Below, one piece after another: positions 41,197 through 49,494 of a stretch of DNA of 64,000 bases; within the stretch, counting starts at the first letter, position 1, and the number at the start of each line of letters is the position of its first letter. The DNA is taken from NCBI RefSeq assembly GCF_004340975.1, contig NZ_SLXA01000001.1, positions 1 through 64,000 of the forward strand, given 5' to 3'. The notes under the pieces were generated by a model that worked only from the letters and a program-made list of their open reading frames with translations, had not been told where the DNA came from and made no database searches. The DNA is from Frisingicoccus caecimuris. Its GTDB lineage: Bacteria; Bacillota; Clostridia; Lachnospirales; Lachnospiraceae. The position numbers were made by a program, and so were the translations under genes.

Positions 41197-41934
41197 CTAT
41201 ACATATTTGTGTATTTCAACGATACACTTGTTTTTCTTTGATTTATTTTTACTATCTGAAAAAATAAATTTTCCCTTGTGTCGAACGGAAATCATATCGC
41301 CGTCTTTTAATGTGGCTCCATTGGATGTGTTCAGACGACTGTTTATATAGACCTGTCCGCTTTCAATCAATCCGCAGGATTGGGACCTGGACAAATGAAA
41401 AGCCAAGCTGATGACTGCATCCAGCCGCAGCGAATTGACCGTCCCGCAAATCGTTTCAAATTTCGGACGTGCAACACGCTCCGGAATTTCAATGACCTTT
41501 GCCTGAACGTTCGTATGTTTTACTTGTGTCAGTTCCTGAATAATAAAATCCCTGACTCTTTCCAGACATAATACTCTGGCTGTTGATTCCTCAATTAAAA
41601 GGTCGCCGATACAGCTTCTTTCCAGACCAAGGCCTAAAATACTTCCCAAAAAATCTCTGTGTCCAAGTTTTTCCGCATACTTTGGATAAGTCGGTCCAAT
41701 TTCCAACCAGCAGACCGGAGAATCCACGGGTGTTTCTGAAAAGATGGCGATTTTACGTTCAGCAAAATCATAACCACCATAAAGTACCGGAGCAATCGGA
41801 CCTTTGAAAAACTGAAGAAGCAGGCTCTGGGCATTCATATCCAAAAAATCGGTAAAACATGGCCGATTCTGATAATAGGCCCTTTCGGACAAATCATTAA
41901 AGTGTTTTAACAACATCTGTTCTTCTCTTGTCAT
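41197..41934 (-). CDS. ylmH: YlmH-family S4-domain RNA-binding protein
   Basis: The 245-residue protein has an N-terminal region of the YlmH type and a C-terminal S4 domain (SLRLDAVISLAFHLSRSQSCGLIESGQVYINSR). YlmH homologues bind ribosomal particles. The start is the ATG at 41934, preceded by GAGGT; an upstream in-frame ATG at 41958 lies within yggT. The gene sits between yggT and divIVA, the classic position. Confidence 0.94.
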   Translation of the reverse strand: MTREEQMLLKHFNDLSERAYYQNRPCFTDFLDMNAQSLLLQFFKGPIAPVLYGGYDFAERKIAIFSETPVDSPVCWLEIGPTYPKYAEKLGHRDFLGSILGLGLERSCIGDLLIEESTARVLCLERVRDFIIQELTQVKHTNVQAKVIEIPERVARPKFETICGTVNSLRLDAVISLAFHLSRSQSCGLIESGQVYINSRLNTSNGATLKDGDMISVRHKGKFIFSDSKNKSKKNKCIVEIHKYV

Positions 41935-41939
41935 GGTTT

Positions 41940-42209
41940 CTACCTCAGCGATATACATAACTGGGCGCCATAGACTACCAGAAGATACAGAATGATCGGC
42001 GACAGATCAAGTCCCCGTGTATGAAACACTGAACGGTTGAGCAGTCTGCGTACCGGAGTCAGCAGAGGATTCATAATGTCTGTCATGACTGTCTGCAGCT
42101 TTGGAAAAAAGGGCAGCCAGGTTAAAATAATATAGGCCGTCAGGGCAATTTTAATGACCTGGAAAAACCAGTATCCGATGCTTATAATATATATGAACAA
42201 ATGGTCCAT
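41940..42209 (-). CDS. YggT family membrane protein (YlmG)
   Basis: The 89-residue protein has two membrane segments separated by the conserved NPLLTPVRRLL motif, typical of YggT/YlmG. Homologues affect septum or nucleoid positioning in some bacteria, but the molecular role is unclear. It lies 2 bases after sepF and 5 bases before ylmH, in the conserved division cluster. Confidence 0.92.
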   Translation of the reverse strand: MDHLFIYIISIGYWFFQVIKIALTAYIILTWLPFFPKLQTVMTDIMNPLLTPVRRLLNRSVFHTRGLDLSPIILYLLVVYGAQLCISLR

Positions 42210-42211
42210 CT

Positions 42212-42802
42212 CTAGAAACTATCCTTAAAAGATGGAATGCGGATTCCAGAAGAAATTTCTTCCGGTGTGTTCCCTGAAATTTCGATAGATTCCGGTGTAA
42301 TAATAAAAATATAATTGGAAATCTTTTCAATATGTCCGTTCATAGCATAACAGGAACCGGAAACAAAATCGATAATCCTCTGGGCAAGATTCATATCAAC
42401 CCCTTCAAGGTTGAGAACCGCTGCCTTTCCGGATAATAAAACATCACTGATCTCACGTGAATCATCAAATATTGTAGGGCGCATGACACATACCTCTCCT
42501 CTGGAAACTTTGGATTTCATTGGGACAATCTTACCGCGGGAGGAAGATGCCGATGTTGCTGCAACCGTCTGTGAAGGCTGGAACGAAGTCTCGTGTTTCT
42601 GTGCTTTTTTTGCAGAAGATTTTGTCTCGTGTTTCGATTCCGAAGATTCTTTTTTAAACGTCTTTTTCTTTACAACCGGCGCTGGTATATCTTCAAACTC
42701 ATCTTCGTAGTCATCATCAAAATCATCGTAGTCATCATAATCGTCATAATCTTCATCGTTTAAACGAATCATATTAAGAAATTTGTCAAAACCTTTACCC
42801 AT
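42212..42802 (-). CDS. sepF: Cell division protein SepF
   Basis: SepF forms rings and bundles FtsZ at the septum. The 196-residue protein has an N-terminal amphipathic membrane-binding helix (MGKGFDKFLNMIRL), a strongly acidic Asp/Tyr repeat at about 17-38 (DYDDYDDYDD), a Ser/Lys-rich linker, and the C-terminal SepF domain (VCVMRPTIFDDSREISDVLL to the end). The acidic tract comes from a short tandem DNA repeat. AGGAG precedes the ATG. Genes on both sides belong to the ylm cluster. Confidence 0.95.
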   Translation of the reverse strand: MGKGFDKFLNMIRLNDEDYDDYDDYDDFDDDYEDEFEDIPAPVVKKKTFKKESSESKHETKSSAKKAQKHETSFQPSQTVAATSASSSRGKIVPMKSKVSRGEVCVMRPTIFDDSREISDVLLSGKAAVLNLEGVDMNLAQRIIDFVSGSCYAMNGHIEKISNYIFIITPESIEISGNTPEEISSGIRIPSFKDSF

Positions 42803-42825
42803 GAATAATCTCCTAACTCTATAAT

Positions 42826-43518
42826 CTACTTCGAATATATTCTTGCACCGAAGATACCCGTGCCAACCCTTACCATGGTAGCACCTTCTTCGATGGCAAC
42901 CTCATAATCACCTGTCATACCCATTGACAGCACACTCATAGTAACATTATCAATGTTTTTTTCGGCAATGTCAACAGCTAATTGTTTCAAATTGCGGAAA
43001 TATGGCCGGTTCTCTTCCGGGTTATCCGTAAACGGTGCAACCGTCATAAGTCCTTTAATATGGACAGAAGGAAGTTTGGAAATTTCTTCTACCATTTGAA
43101 TGACTTCTTCGGTGCTAAGCCCAAATTTTGATTCTTCTTCAGCAACATTAACTTCTATCAGAATGTTTGATTCCACTGATTTTTTCTGTGCTTCCTGGCT
43201 GATCTGCTGTGCCAGACGTAAAGAATCTACTGAATGGATAAGTGTTGCTTTATCTACGATATATTTTACTTTATTTCTCTGCAAATGTCCAATCATATGC
43301 CAGTTTAACGGCTGTTGAATCATTTCCATTTTATCGCACATTTCCTGGACTTTATTTTCACCGAAGTCTTTAATGCCCGTTTCCATAACTTCGTAAATAT
43401 CACGGACTGGTTTGGTCTTGCTGACTGCGATCAGCGTAACTTCCTCACGGCGTCGGCCTGCCCGTTCACAGGCGGCTTGAATACGCGCCTCGACTTCAGC
43501 AACATTTTCTTTGATCAT
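42826..43518 (-). CDS. PLP homeostasis protein YggS (YlmE)
   Basis: The 230-residue protein is a fold-type III PLP carrier with the PLP lysine at Lys34 (LIAVSKTKP), the HMIGHLQRNK motif, and SMGMTGDYEVAIEEGATMVRVGTGIFG at the C-terminus. Homologues keep PLP balanced and have no known enzymatic reaction. The ATG at 43518 follows AGGAG; the longer upstream frame lacks similarity. It heads the sepF group, downstream of an HlyD-like gene. Confidence 0.95.
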   Translation of the reverse strand: MIKENVAEVEARIQAACERAGRRREEVTLIAVSKTKPVRDIYEVMETGIKDFGENKVQEMCDKMEMIQQPLNWHMIGHLQRNKVKYIVDKATLIHSVDSLRLAQQISQEAQKKSVESNILIEVNVAEEESKFGLSTEEVIQMVEEISKLPSVHIKGLMTVAPFTDNPEENRPYFRNLKQLAVDIAEKNIDNVTMSVLSMGMTGDYEVAIEEGATMVRVGTGIFGARIYSK

Positions 43519-43529
43519 GATTTCATCTC

Positions 43530-44891
43530 CTAATATACAATTTGATTTTCTGATACAGTTTCGCTGTTCAAAACAATATTGTCGTAAAGGGCCACACTGT
43601 AATTCAAATTCTCTGTCACGATACAATAATCGCTGTTCTTGTGAAGAATCTGTACAATTTCAAATTGGGTGTATCCCTTATTTACATTATAAACGCCGGG
43701 AAGCTGACCTGTGGCACCGATACGGAACCGTTCATCTTCATTTCCCGTATTAACCTTGCCGATGTAATCGCCAAGAGAAAAATCATCCATACTTACATAG
43801 AAATAATTTTCATCTTTATAATAGATGCCTGTCGTGCGGAAATCAGCAACCGTTTCACCATTCTCATTGGTTCGTTCACAATAAAATCCTTCTTCATAAG
43901 AACGATTATCCTGAATCAGGTATTCGATCGGAATCTGATAAAAATCCTTTGTCAGAAGAGCTGAAGTCGGAATTTTAAGACCATGAGCTTCCTCAAAAAT
44001 AATTTCAATATCAATATAGCGTTCTGAAATATATCGGACCATGTAGTCATTTAAAGTCAGTACCCCGTAAGTACCGTCACTCCCTTGAAAAATATAAAAG
44101 TCAGATACAGTCTCTATATTATCTTTTTTAAAAGTCAGATTAACGGAGCTTACATCTGTTAGTTGAGCTGCCTGTTCAGAAGTCAGCGGAATGACGATCT
44201 CCCACTGATGGTTATGAACCAGTTTATAAGCTGGTTGCCCTGATTCTATATAAGTATAGGGATTGACCTGATGTTGTTCATAGGTACTGTCTGTTAATAC
44301 TTCTTTAGTTACAGTTTCCACAGAAAGATTTTCATACCCGTCATAACTGTAAGAGACAATGCCGCTCCCGGAGGTTTGAATAACCTGACCTCCGGAGGTG
44401 TTCGCCTGATAGTCCTGAATTTTGGCATTACTGACCATTTCTGTGGAAAGGCTTTGCAGATTATAGCTCAGGGAATAGACCTGAGAAAACTGACTGTCTG
44501 TATAATTCTTAGAAAACACTGTGATCTGGTCCCGGATATCACTGTAGGCCGAAGCGCTGAACGTCCTGTTTTCAGAATCCTGAGTACTGTTGTTTTGAGG
44601 CGGATTGCTGCTCAGCAGATAAATATTTCCTGCACTGGCTACTTTATCACCTTCTCCGACATAGAAATTAATATAACCATTCCCGGAAGCATTGATAACT
44701 TCTTCATCACGGATACATACACCGGTAAAGGATGCGCTGTTGACAATCTGACCCTCTTCCACACGGCATACAGAAATTCTGTCTTTCATCAGATTAGCGA
44801 CGATGGTGATCGTCAGGTAAACGAAAAGAATAATAAAAACAATAAAGCCAATATTCAATTGAAATTTAAAACTTTTACGATTATCTTCCAT
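43530..44891 (-). CDS. HlyD-like membrane-anchored protein in the division cluster
   Basis: The 453-residue protein has one N-terminal membrane segment (about 13-35) and an extracellular part starting with a barrel-sandwich, biotinyl-lipoyl-like segment (RVEEGQIVNSASFTGVCIRDEEVINASGNG with VGEGDKV), as in HlyD adaptor proteins. Unlike true HlyD systems there is no ABC transporter or outer-membrane partner, so an export role is doubtful. A gene of this type often precedes yggS-sepF in Lachnospiraceae, as far as I recall. A cell-envelope or division role is inferred from position only. Confidence 0.75.
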   Translation of the reverse strand: MEDNRKSFKFQLNIGFIVFIILFVYLTITIVANLMKDRISVCRVEEGQIVNSASFTGVCIRDEEVINASGNGYINFYVGEGDKVASAGNIYLLSSNPPQNNSTQDSENRTFSASAYSDIRDQITVFSKNYTDSQFSQVYSLSYNLQSLSTEMVSNAKIQDYQANTSGGQVIQTSGSGIVSYSYDGYENLSVETVTKEVLTDSTYEQHQVNPYTYIESGQPAYKLVHNHQWEIVIPLTSEQAAQLTDVSSVNLTFKKDNIETVSDFYIFQGSDGTYGVLTLNDYMVRYISERYIDIEIIFEEAHGLKIPTSALLTKDFYQIPIEYLIQDNRSYEEGFYCERTNENGETVADFRTTGIYYKDENYFYVSMDDFSLGDYIGKVNTGNEDERFRIGATGQLPGVYNVNKGYTQFEIVQILHKNSDYCIVTENLNYSVALYDNIVLNSETVSENQIVY

Positions 44892-44902
44892 AATATATCC
44901 CT

Positions 44903-45856
44903 CTAACGGTCGTCAAAAATCTTTAATGCCGGGCCGTTTCTGTAGTCATATCGTTTGCCTTGAAAGCTTTTATGAGCTTCCATATGAGCTAAAAATTCAT
45001 CCTGAAGTTTCCACCAGCTTGTCTGCCAGTTGGAGAACAGGGCTTCTGCCTCGGGAATGCGGCTAAACAAGCGCTCCACAGCAATATCCGGCGAAAGGTA
45101 TTCAAGAAATGTCTGCAGTCTCAGAAAATAATCTTCTTTTGTACCGATCTCCAGTCGGCCAGTTTCAAACAGCCGGGCCATTTCTGTCTCACGAGCAATA
45201 TAAAGTGAATGCGCCTTCACAAGATGATTTCCCATGATAGAGATAATTTTTGCTGTTTCGATAACATCCTCCAAAGTATCCCCCGGCAGATTCAAAATAG
45301 CATGGGTACATAAAAGAAAATCTCTTTTCTGAATCCGAAGACAGGCGTCCAGATATTCAGCCAGACCATGACCGCGTCGTATTTCTTTTAATGTATGATA
45401 ATTTGCCGTCTGAAGACCAAGTTCGATGCCGATAGAAATATGACAGGTATCGGCAATCTCTTCCATCACGTCCAGATAATCTTCACGAATACAGTCCGGG
45501 CGGGTGGATATTGCAATTTCAACAATATCCGGTAACTTTGCCGCTTCTTCCATATATTTTCGCAGACTTCCTAACGGCAGGTACGTGTTCGTATAGTTCT
45601 GAAAATACACAATAAATTTTTGTGCTTTGTAGCGCCTGCGGATAAATTCCTGTGTTTTCATAAGCTGTTCTGTCACAGAAATTTCAGCAGACATAGCTTC
45701 AAAACCGGTGCCGGATTCCGCGCAAAAGCTGCATCCCTGCCCGTTCACACGGTTTGGACAGGTTACCGGAAGATTTACCGGAAGCTTATAAACTTTTGCC
45801 AAATATTGTTTTTTTAAAAAATCTGAATATTTATAGTATAAGTAATCTTTGCCCAT
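44903..45856 (-). CDS. Radical SAM protein, TIGR01212 (YhcC) family
   Basis: The 317-residue protein has the family cysteine motif TCPNRVNGQGCSFC near residues 32-45, then YFQNYTNTYLPL and RPDCI, and a C-terminal helical domain. YhcC-type proteins are widespread radical SAM enzymes with no firmly assigned reaction that I know. It is followed by the HlyD-like gene after 11 bases. The promoter region upstream is shared with a divergent DUF378 gene. Confidence 0.92.
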   Translation of the reverse strand: MGKDYLYYKYSDFLKKQYLAKVYKLPVNLPVTCPNRVNGQGCSFCAESGTGFEAMSAEISVTEQLMKTQEFIRRRYKAQKFIVYFQNYTNTYLPLGSLRKYMEEAAKLPDIVEIAISTRPDCIREDYLDVMEEIADTCHISIGIELGLQTANYHTLKEIRRGHGLAEYLDACLRIQKRDFLLCTHAILNLPGDTLEDVIETAKIISIMGNHLVKAHSLYIARETEMARLFETGRLEIGTKEDYFLRLQTFLEYLSPDIAVERLFSRIPEAEALFSNWQTSWWKLQDEFLAHMEAHKSFQGKRYDYRNGPALKIFDDR

Positions 45857-45970
45857 ATCATAATATTATATATGTTTTTGCGATAGATTTAAAGTCTAAA
45901 TTGTTTTTTCAGGTATAATTCACAAAAAATTCGTAAATACTAGAAAGAGAAAAACAGGAGGTGGAATCAT

Positions 45971-46177
45971 ATGGAAAGGAACTGGCTTGACGTCGTTTGC
46001 CTGATTTTGATCATTATAGGCGCTGTTAACTGGGGACTGATCGGCTTTTTTAGCCTGGACATCATATCCGTTATATTTGGAAATATGTCCATGATCTCCC
46101 GGATTATTTATGCAGTTGTCGGTATTGCAGGTATCTACTCTTTGGTACTTTTCTGGAAACTTAAAGCCGAGGAATAA
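45971..46177 (+). CDS. DUF378 family small membrane protein
   Basis: The 68-residue protein has two membrane segments with the family motif GAVNWGLIGFF (residues 17-27) and a short charged end. Function is unknown. A TATAAT at 45914-45919 could be its -10, but the -35 is poor. AGGAGGTG precedes the ATG. Its stop codon is the first base pair of a strong structured tail at 46177-46212. Confidence 0.9.
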   Translation: MERNWLDVVCLILIIIGAVNWGLIGFFSLDIISVIFGNMSMISRIIYAVVGIAGIYSLVLFWKLKAEE

Positions 46178-46273
46178 ACGAGATGAAACACGCTTCGCGA
46201 GTTTCACTCGTTATCGCGACAGTCGCCAAATATCCGCGCAAGTGCGGCTGCCTGGCTCGTTGCTCGCGTAAAT
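46177..46273 (+). other. GC-rich structured tail after the DUF378 gene (repeat or RNA candidate)
   Basis: The first hairpin is long: AACGAG (46177-46182) with CTCGTT (46207-46212), TGAAAC (46184-46189) with GTTTCA (46201-46206), and CGC/GCG around a TTC loop. Smaller stems follow: GCGA/TCGC (about 46216-46226) and CCGC/GCGG near 46234-46247. No T-tract follows the first hairpin. The composition is unlike the AT-rich intergenic DNA elsewhere in the window. It could be a dispersed repeat, a small RNA, or an mRNA-stabilising tail. Confidence 0.55.
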
Positions 46274-46313
46274 AAAAAAGGGACTTCAACCTTTTGGTTC
46301 AAGTCCCTTTTTT
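46274..46313. terminator. Bidirectional terminator between DUF378 and P-loop genes
   Basis: AAAAAAGGGACTTCAACC (46274-46291) pairs with GGTTCAAGTCCCTTTTTT (46296-46313) with one mismatch and a 4-base loop; A and T runs flank the stem on both sides. Confidence 0.92.
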
Positions 46314-46319
46314 CATGTT

Positions 46320-46739
46320 TTATAAAGAGATGATAATATCGTCTTTAAAGTCGTCCGGTAAATGTTCAGCATCTACGGAAATGCTGATAACAAAATTAAT
46401 ATCAAATCTGGAAGAAATATCTTTCAATTTGGAAAGAACAAAGCCAATATATTCATCCGATACGGAAGAAATGGTTAAAAAGCTATCCAGATACATAGCC
46501 TCCAAATCGTGATCCTGAGAAATAAGACCACATATAAAACCTAAAAATGCGTCATATGTATCCAGTGGATACTCACTTAAATTGATCAAACGAATCTTGT
46601 TGCTCAATTCATACATATGTTTGTTGTTTTTGTCCAGATATACCACATTACCATTTGCATTTTTAACTTCTTCATTGGCTTTCTGGATTAAGTATTTTGT
46701 TTTACCCTTACCTTTTACACCTGAAATAATCTGTATCAT
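46320..46739 (-). CDS. Small P-loop protein of unknown function
   Basis: The 139-residue protein starts with a strand and Walker A loop, IISGVKGKGKTKYLI (residues 4-18), and has a possible Walker B in LEAMYLDSF (about residue 80). It is too short for a full motor or kinase domain and lacks other family signatures I can name. It has a consensus promoter and ends at the bidirectional terminator, so it is a single-gene unit. GGAGGAG precedes the ATG. Similar short proteins exist in Clostridia, but I cannot assign a role. Confidence 0.75.
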   Translation of the reverse strand: MIQIISGVKGKGKTKYLIQKANEEVKNANGNVVYLDKNNKHMYELSNKIRLINLSEYPLDTYDAFLGFICGLISQDHDLEAMYLDSFLTISSVSDEYIGFVLSKLKDISSRFDINFVISISVDAEHLPDDFKDDIIISL

Positions 46740-46793
46740 TTTGTTCTCCTCCTCTATATGCCCTCGTCTTATTCGTGTAATAAGCCTATCCTT

Positions 46794-46822
46794 ATTATAG
46801 TATAAGCTGACTGAAAATTCAA
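46794..46822 (-). promoter_or_regulatory. Promoter for the P-loop gene
   Basis: On the minus strand, TTGAAT (46817-46822), 17-bp spacer, TATAAT (46794-46799). A short hairpin (CTTATT with AATAAG, 46768-46784) lies in the leader. Confidence 0.75.
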
Positions 46823-46825
46823 TCT

Positions 46826-47941
46826 CTATTTCGGAATTTTATTCAATAGGATATTCATTTCCGAATACAATTCATCACTGTCGGAAGCTCCTAAAACAAC
46901 CGAAATGTATCCTTGATTTTTTTTGTCCACCTCGTAGAGAATCAGACAACATCCGGCCTCATCGGTGGTTCCTGTCTTGCCGCCAAGGACCCGGACACTA
47001 TCCGGATAATCGTAATAGTCAAGGAAGTATTGATTTGTTGTGTTATAGACCGCATCCACGGTTCCGCCGCCGGCGTCTTTATAACTTAAGTGATAAGAAT
47101 TCTGTCGGATTGTTTCCTGAAAAGCGTCATACTCTAAACACTTGTCAAAGATTAAATATAAGTCATAGGCGCTGGTATAGTGATCACTGTCATGAAGTCC
47201 GCTTGGATTGACAAAATGGGTATCTACACAACCGAGTTTTTTCGCTTCTTCATTCATCATATCTGCAAAAGCCTCAACACTTCCAGCAATATGGATTGCC
47301 AGTGCATTGGCGGCGTCATTGCCGCTATATACCAGAAGGCCATGAAAAAGCTGTTCCACAGTCAGCTGGTCTCCCACCTCGAAACCACACAGTTTTGCTC
47401 CATAATCGGTAACGACCATATCCTCGGTAAAAACAACCGTTTCGTTAAAGTCAGCTTTCTCCATGGTAATCAAAGCCGTCATGATCTTTGTGACACTGGC
47501 CGGATAGACCCTGTCGTAGATATTTTTTCCGTAAATATTACTTAAGGTATCTTTTCCGGCAATCAAACCAGCTTTTGCATCAATGTCTTCATCTTCCTTC
47601 ACACTTTCGGATGTTTCATCAATCGTCTCCGTTTCCGGTTCGGTTTCTGAATCAGAAGCACTTTTTTTTGTTTCGTCTGTTTCAGATTCCGATGGATCGG
47701 TTTGTGTTTCATCGGTCTCGGCTGTATTGTCTGTACTGCTGACAGCACTCGTGTTTTTAGGGAAAACAGCCAGATCCTCAGCAAAAAATGTGTAAGCATT
47801 TTCTGTAGAAGTATTGATGATCAGACTTTTACTGTTCAGTGCCGTATCCGTATAGGATTTAATCAATGGCGCCGACTGAGAACAGCCAGTTAGAAGACTT
47901 ATTGTCAAAAGGCATATTGCGCCTGTCTTGATTTTTTTCAT
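46826..47941 (-). CDS. D-alanyl-D-alanine carboxypeptidase lipoprotein (DacF-like)
   Basis: This type-5 low-molecular-weight PBP trims pentapeptide side chains of peptidoglycan. The 371-residue protein has a lipobox ending at Cys20 (LLTGC), an acidic Ser/Thr/Glu linker at about 65-120, and the active-site motifs SxxK (Ser149, Lys152 in PASVTKIM), SGN (YSGNDAAN) and KTG (GGKTGTTDEAG). The usual C-terminal membrane anchor is absent, replaced by the N-terminal lipid anchor. The gene begins 21 bases after mgsA and probably shares its transcript. Confidence 0.92.
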   Translation of the reverse strand: MKKIKTGAICLLTISLLTGCSQSAPLIKSYTDTALNSKSLIINTSTENAYTFFAEDLAVFPKNTSAVSSTDNTAETDETQTDPSESETDETKKSASDSETEPETETIDETSESVKEDEDIDAKAGLIAGKDTLSNIYGKNIYDRVYPASVTKIMTALITMEKADFNETVVFTEDMVVTDYGAKLCGFEVGDQLTVEQLFHGLLVYSGNDAANALAIHIAGSVEAFADMMNEEAKKLGCVDTHFVNPSGLHDSDHYTSAYDLYLIFDKCLEYDAFQETIRQNSYHLSYKDAGGGTVDAVYNTTNQYFLDYYDYPDSVRVLGGKTGTTDEAGCCLILYEVDKKNQGYISVVLGASDSDELYSEMNILLNKIPK

Positions 47942-47962
47942 ATTATTATCACCTGTTTAAAA

Positions 47963-48355
47963 TCATTTGTAAAATTCCCGCCAGTCTAAATCGCCACGAT
48001 CCAGAGCCTTGATCAGAAGTTCGGCAGTGGCCAGATTGGTAGCCAGCGGAATATTGTGATTATCACACAAACGGACAAGGGTATGTACGTCCGTCATACC
48101 GGAAGCCTGGGACGGATCTCGCATGAATATAACCAGATCAATATCGTTATTTTCAATTTGAGCGCCCATCTGCTGCTCACCGCCGAGAGTCCCCGCCAGA
48201 TATTTGTGTACGGTCAGATTTGTAACTTCTTCGATCAACCGGCCGGTGGTTCCCGTAGCAAAAAGTTCATGCTTCGCAAGTATGGCGCGATATGCAATAC
48301 AGAAATTCTGTATCAGCTTTTTTTTGCTTTCATTTGCAACGAATCCAATGTTCAT
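47963..48355 (-). CDS. mgsA: Methylglyoxal synthase
   Basis: MgsA converts dihydroxyacetone phosphate to methylglyoxal and phosphate, bypassing lower glycolysis when phosphate is limiting. The 130-residue protein has FATGTTGRLIEE, the GGEQQMGA phosphate loop and VIFMRDP. It lies 5 bases after rodA; the min-rodA-mgsA order is frequent in Clostridia although the link to cell shape is unclear. Confidence 0.95.
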   Translation of the reverse strand: MNIGFVANESKKKLIQNFCIAYRAILAKHELFATGTTGRLIEEVTNLTVHKYLAGTLGGEQQMGAQIENNDIDLVIFMRDPSQASGMTDVHTLVRLCDNHNIPLATNLATAELLIKALDRGDLDWREFYK

Positions 48356-48360
48356 ATAAT

Positions 48361-49494
48361 CTACCTCCTGCCTTTCTGCAAATCAATATTAATAACCAGC
48401 CCGATGCCGACCATATTGGCCAACAGGGCACTTAAACCATAACTGATAAAGGGCAACGGAAGTCCCGTATTCGGAAGCAGATTGGTAGCCACACCAATGT
48501 TGACGAATGACTGGAAAGCAATCATAGAAGCTATACCGCTGGCGATCAATCGTCCACTCATATTGGATGCATTTTTTGCAACTTTCAAACATTCAAAAAC
48601 AATGGCTGCCAGAAGCAAAATGGTTATACAACTTCCAATAAAGCCAAGTTCCTCTCCGATGACGGAAAAAATAAAGTCGGTCTGCTGCTCCGATATGAAA
48701 TTACCGCCCTTTACAGACGTGATTGTATTATTATTCAGCCCCTTCCCGTTAATCATTCCGGAGCCAATGGCCATAACAGAATTGTACTGCTGATTCGCCG
48801 TCGTCTGCTGATATTCGGAAGGGTTAAGGAATGCCAGAATACGGTTCAGCTGGTAGCCGTGAAGCAATACCTGAAAAGGCTGCTGGATATACCAGACGAG
48901 AAAGCCGAGTATCGGTACTGTAAACAGACAGACTCTTCCAATAAAACGATAGCTCAGTCCGCCGCAGAAAATCATCATGACAAAAATGAATAAGAACACT
49001 AGTGTGGTGGACATATTCGGTTCTTTGTAAATTAAAAATACAGGAATAATATAAATAATACCAATCATGATCAAAGATTTTAACTGGCTGATCTGGTCTC
49101 TGTGGTCCACGATCAGACGGGTCAATACAATGATCATCATAATTTTGGCAAATTCACTTGGTTGAAGTGTGCCAAAGGAACCAAGTGAAAACCATCGCCT
49201 GGCGCCATTGACATTGACCCCGAAAAATAAAACAGCCGTAAGCATCACAACAGCCATAAGGTAAATCGGCCACTGGAATTTTAAAATAAAATTATAATCA
49301 ATAAAGGATACAATGACCAGTGCGATCAATCCAACGATCATACCCAAAAGCTGTTTTCTGGCATAGCCATCCGCTGCACTCTCAATAACAAAAAGCCCGA
49401 GAGTTGTTGCCGCTATGACGAGGAGCAACAGTCGCCAGTTGTACTTTTTTAAATTATAATTTAAAAAACGAAATTTATCTTCATATAAGTTCAT
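48361..49494 (-). CDS. rodA: SEDS glycosyltransferase RodA
   Basis: RodA polymerises lipid II during elongation together with PBP2. The 377-residue protein has about ten membrane segments and typical SEDS stretches (LQPSEFAKI, IGSGMINGKGL, and GLPLPFISYGLSALLANM at the C-terminus). The ATG at 49494 follows AAGGTG at 8 bases; a TTG two codons upstream is the alternative. It shares one base with the minE stop (TAATG). The cognate transpeptidase is encoded at 50656. Confidence 0.95.
   Translation of the reverse strand: MNLYEDKFRFLNYNLKKYNWRLLLLVIAATTLGLFVIESAADGYARKQLLGMIVGLIALVIVSFIDYNFILKFQWPIYLMAVVMLTAVLFFGVNVNGARRWFSLGSFGTLQPSEFAKIMMIIVLTRLIVDHRDQISQLKSLIMIGIIYIIPVFLIYKEPNMSTTLVFLFIFVMMIFCGGLSYRFIGRVCLFTVPILGFLVWYIQQPFQVLLHGYQLNRILAFLNPSEYQQTTANQQYNSVMAIGSGMINGKGLNNNTITSVKGGNFISEQQTDFIFSVIGEELGFIGSCITILLLAAIVFECLKVAKNASNMSGRLIASGIASMIAFQSFVNIGVATNLLPNTGLPLPFISYGLSALLANMVGIGLVINIDLQKGRR

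Noticed and set aside
45857-45970. dif-like site near the strand switch and Xer gene
   Set aside because: The AT-rich stretch has short palindromes, but no 11-6-11 Xer arm arrangement could be recognised here or around 35-37 kb.
47583-47795. Serine-rich 70-residue frame opposite the carboxypeptidase linker
   Set aside because: It is the antisense reading of the Glu/Ser/Thr-rich linker codons of the real gene and shows no start site.
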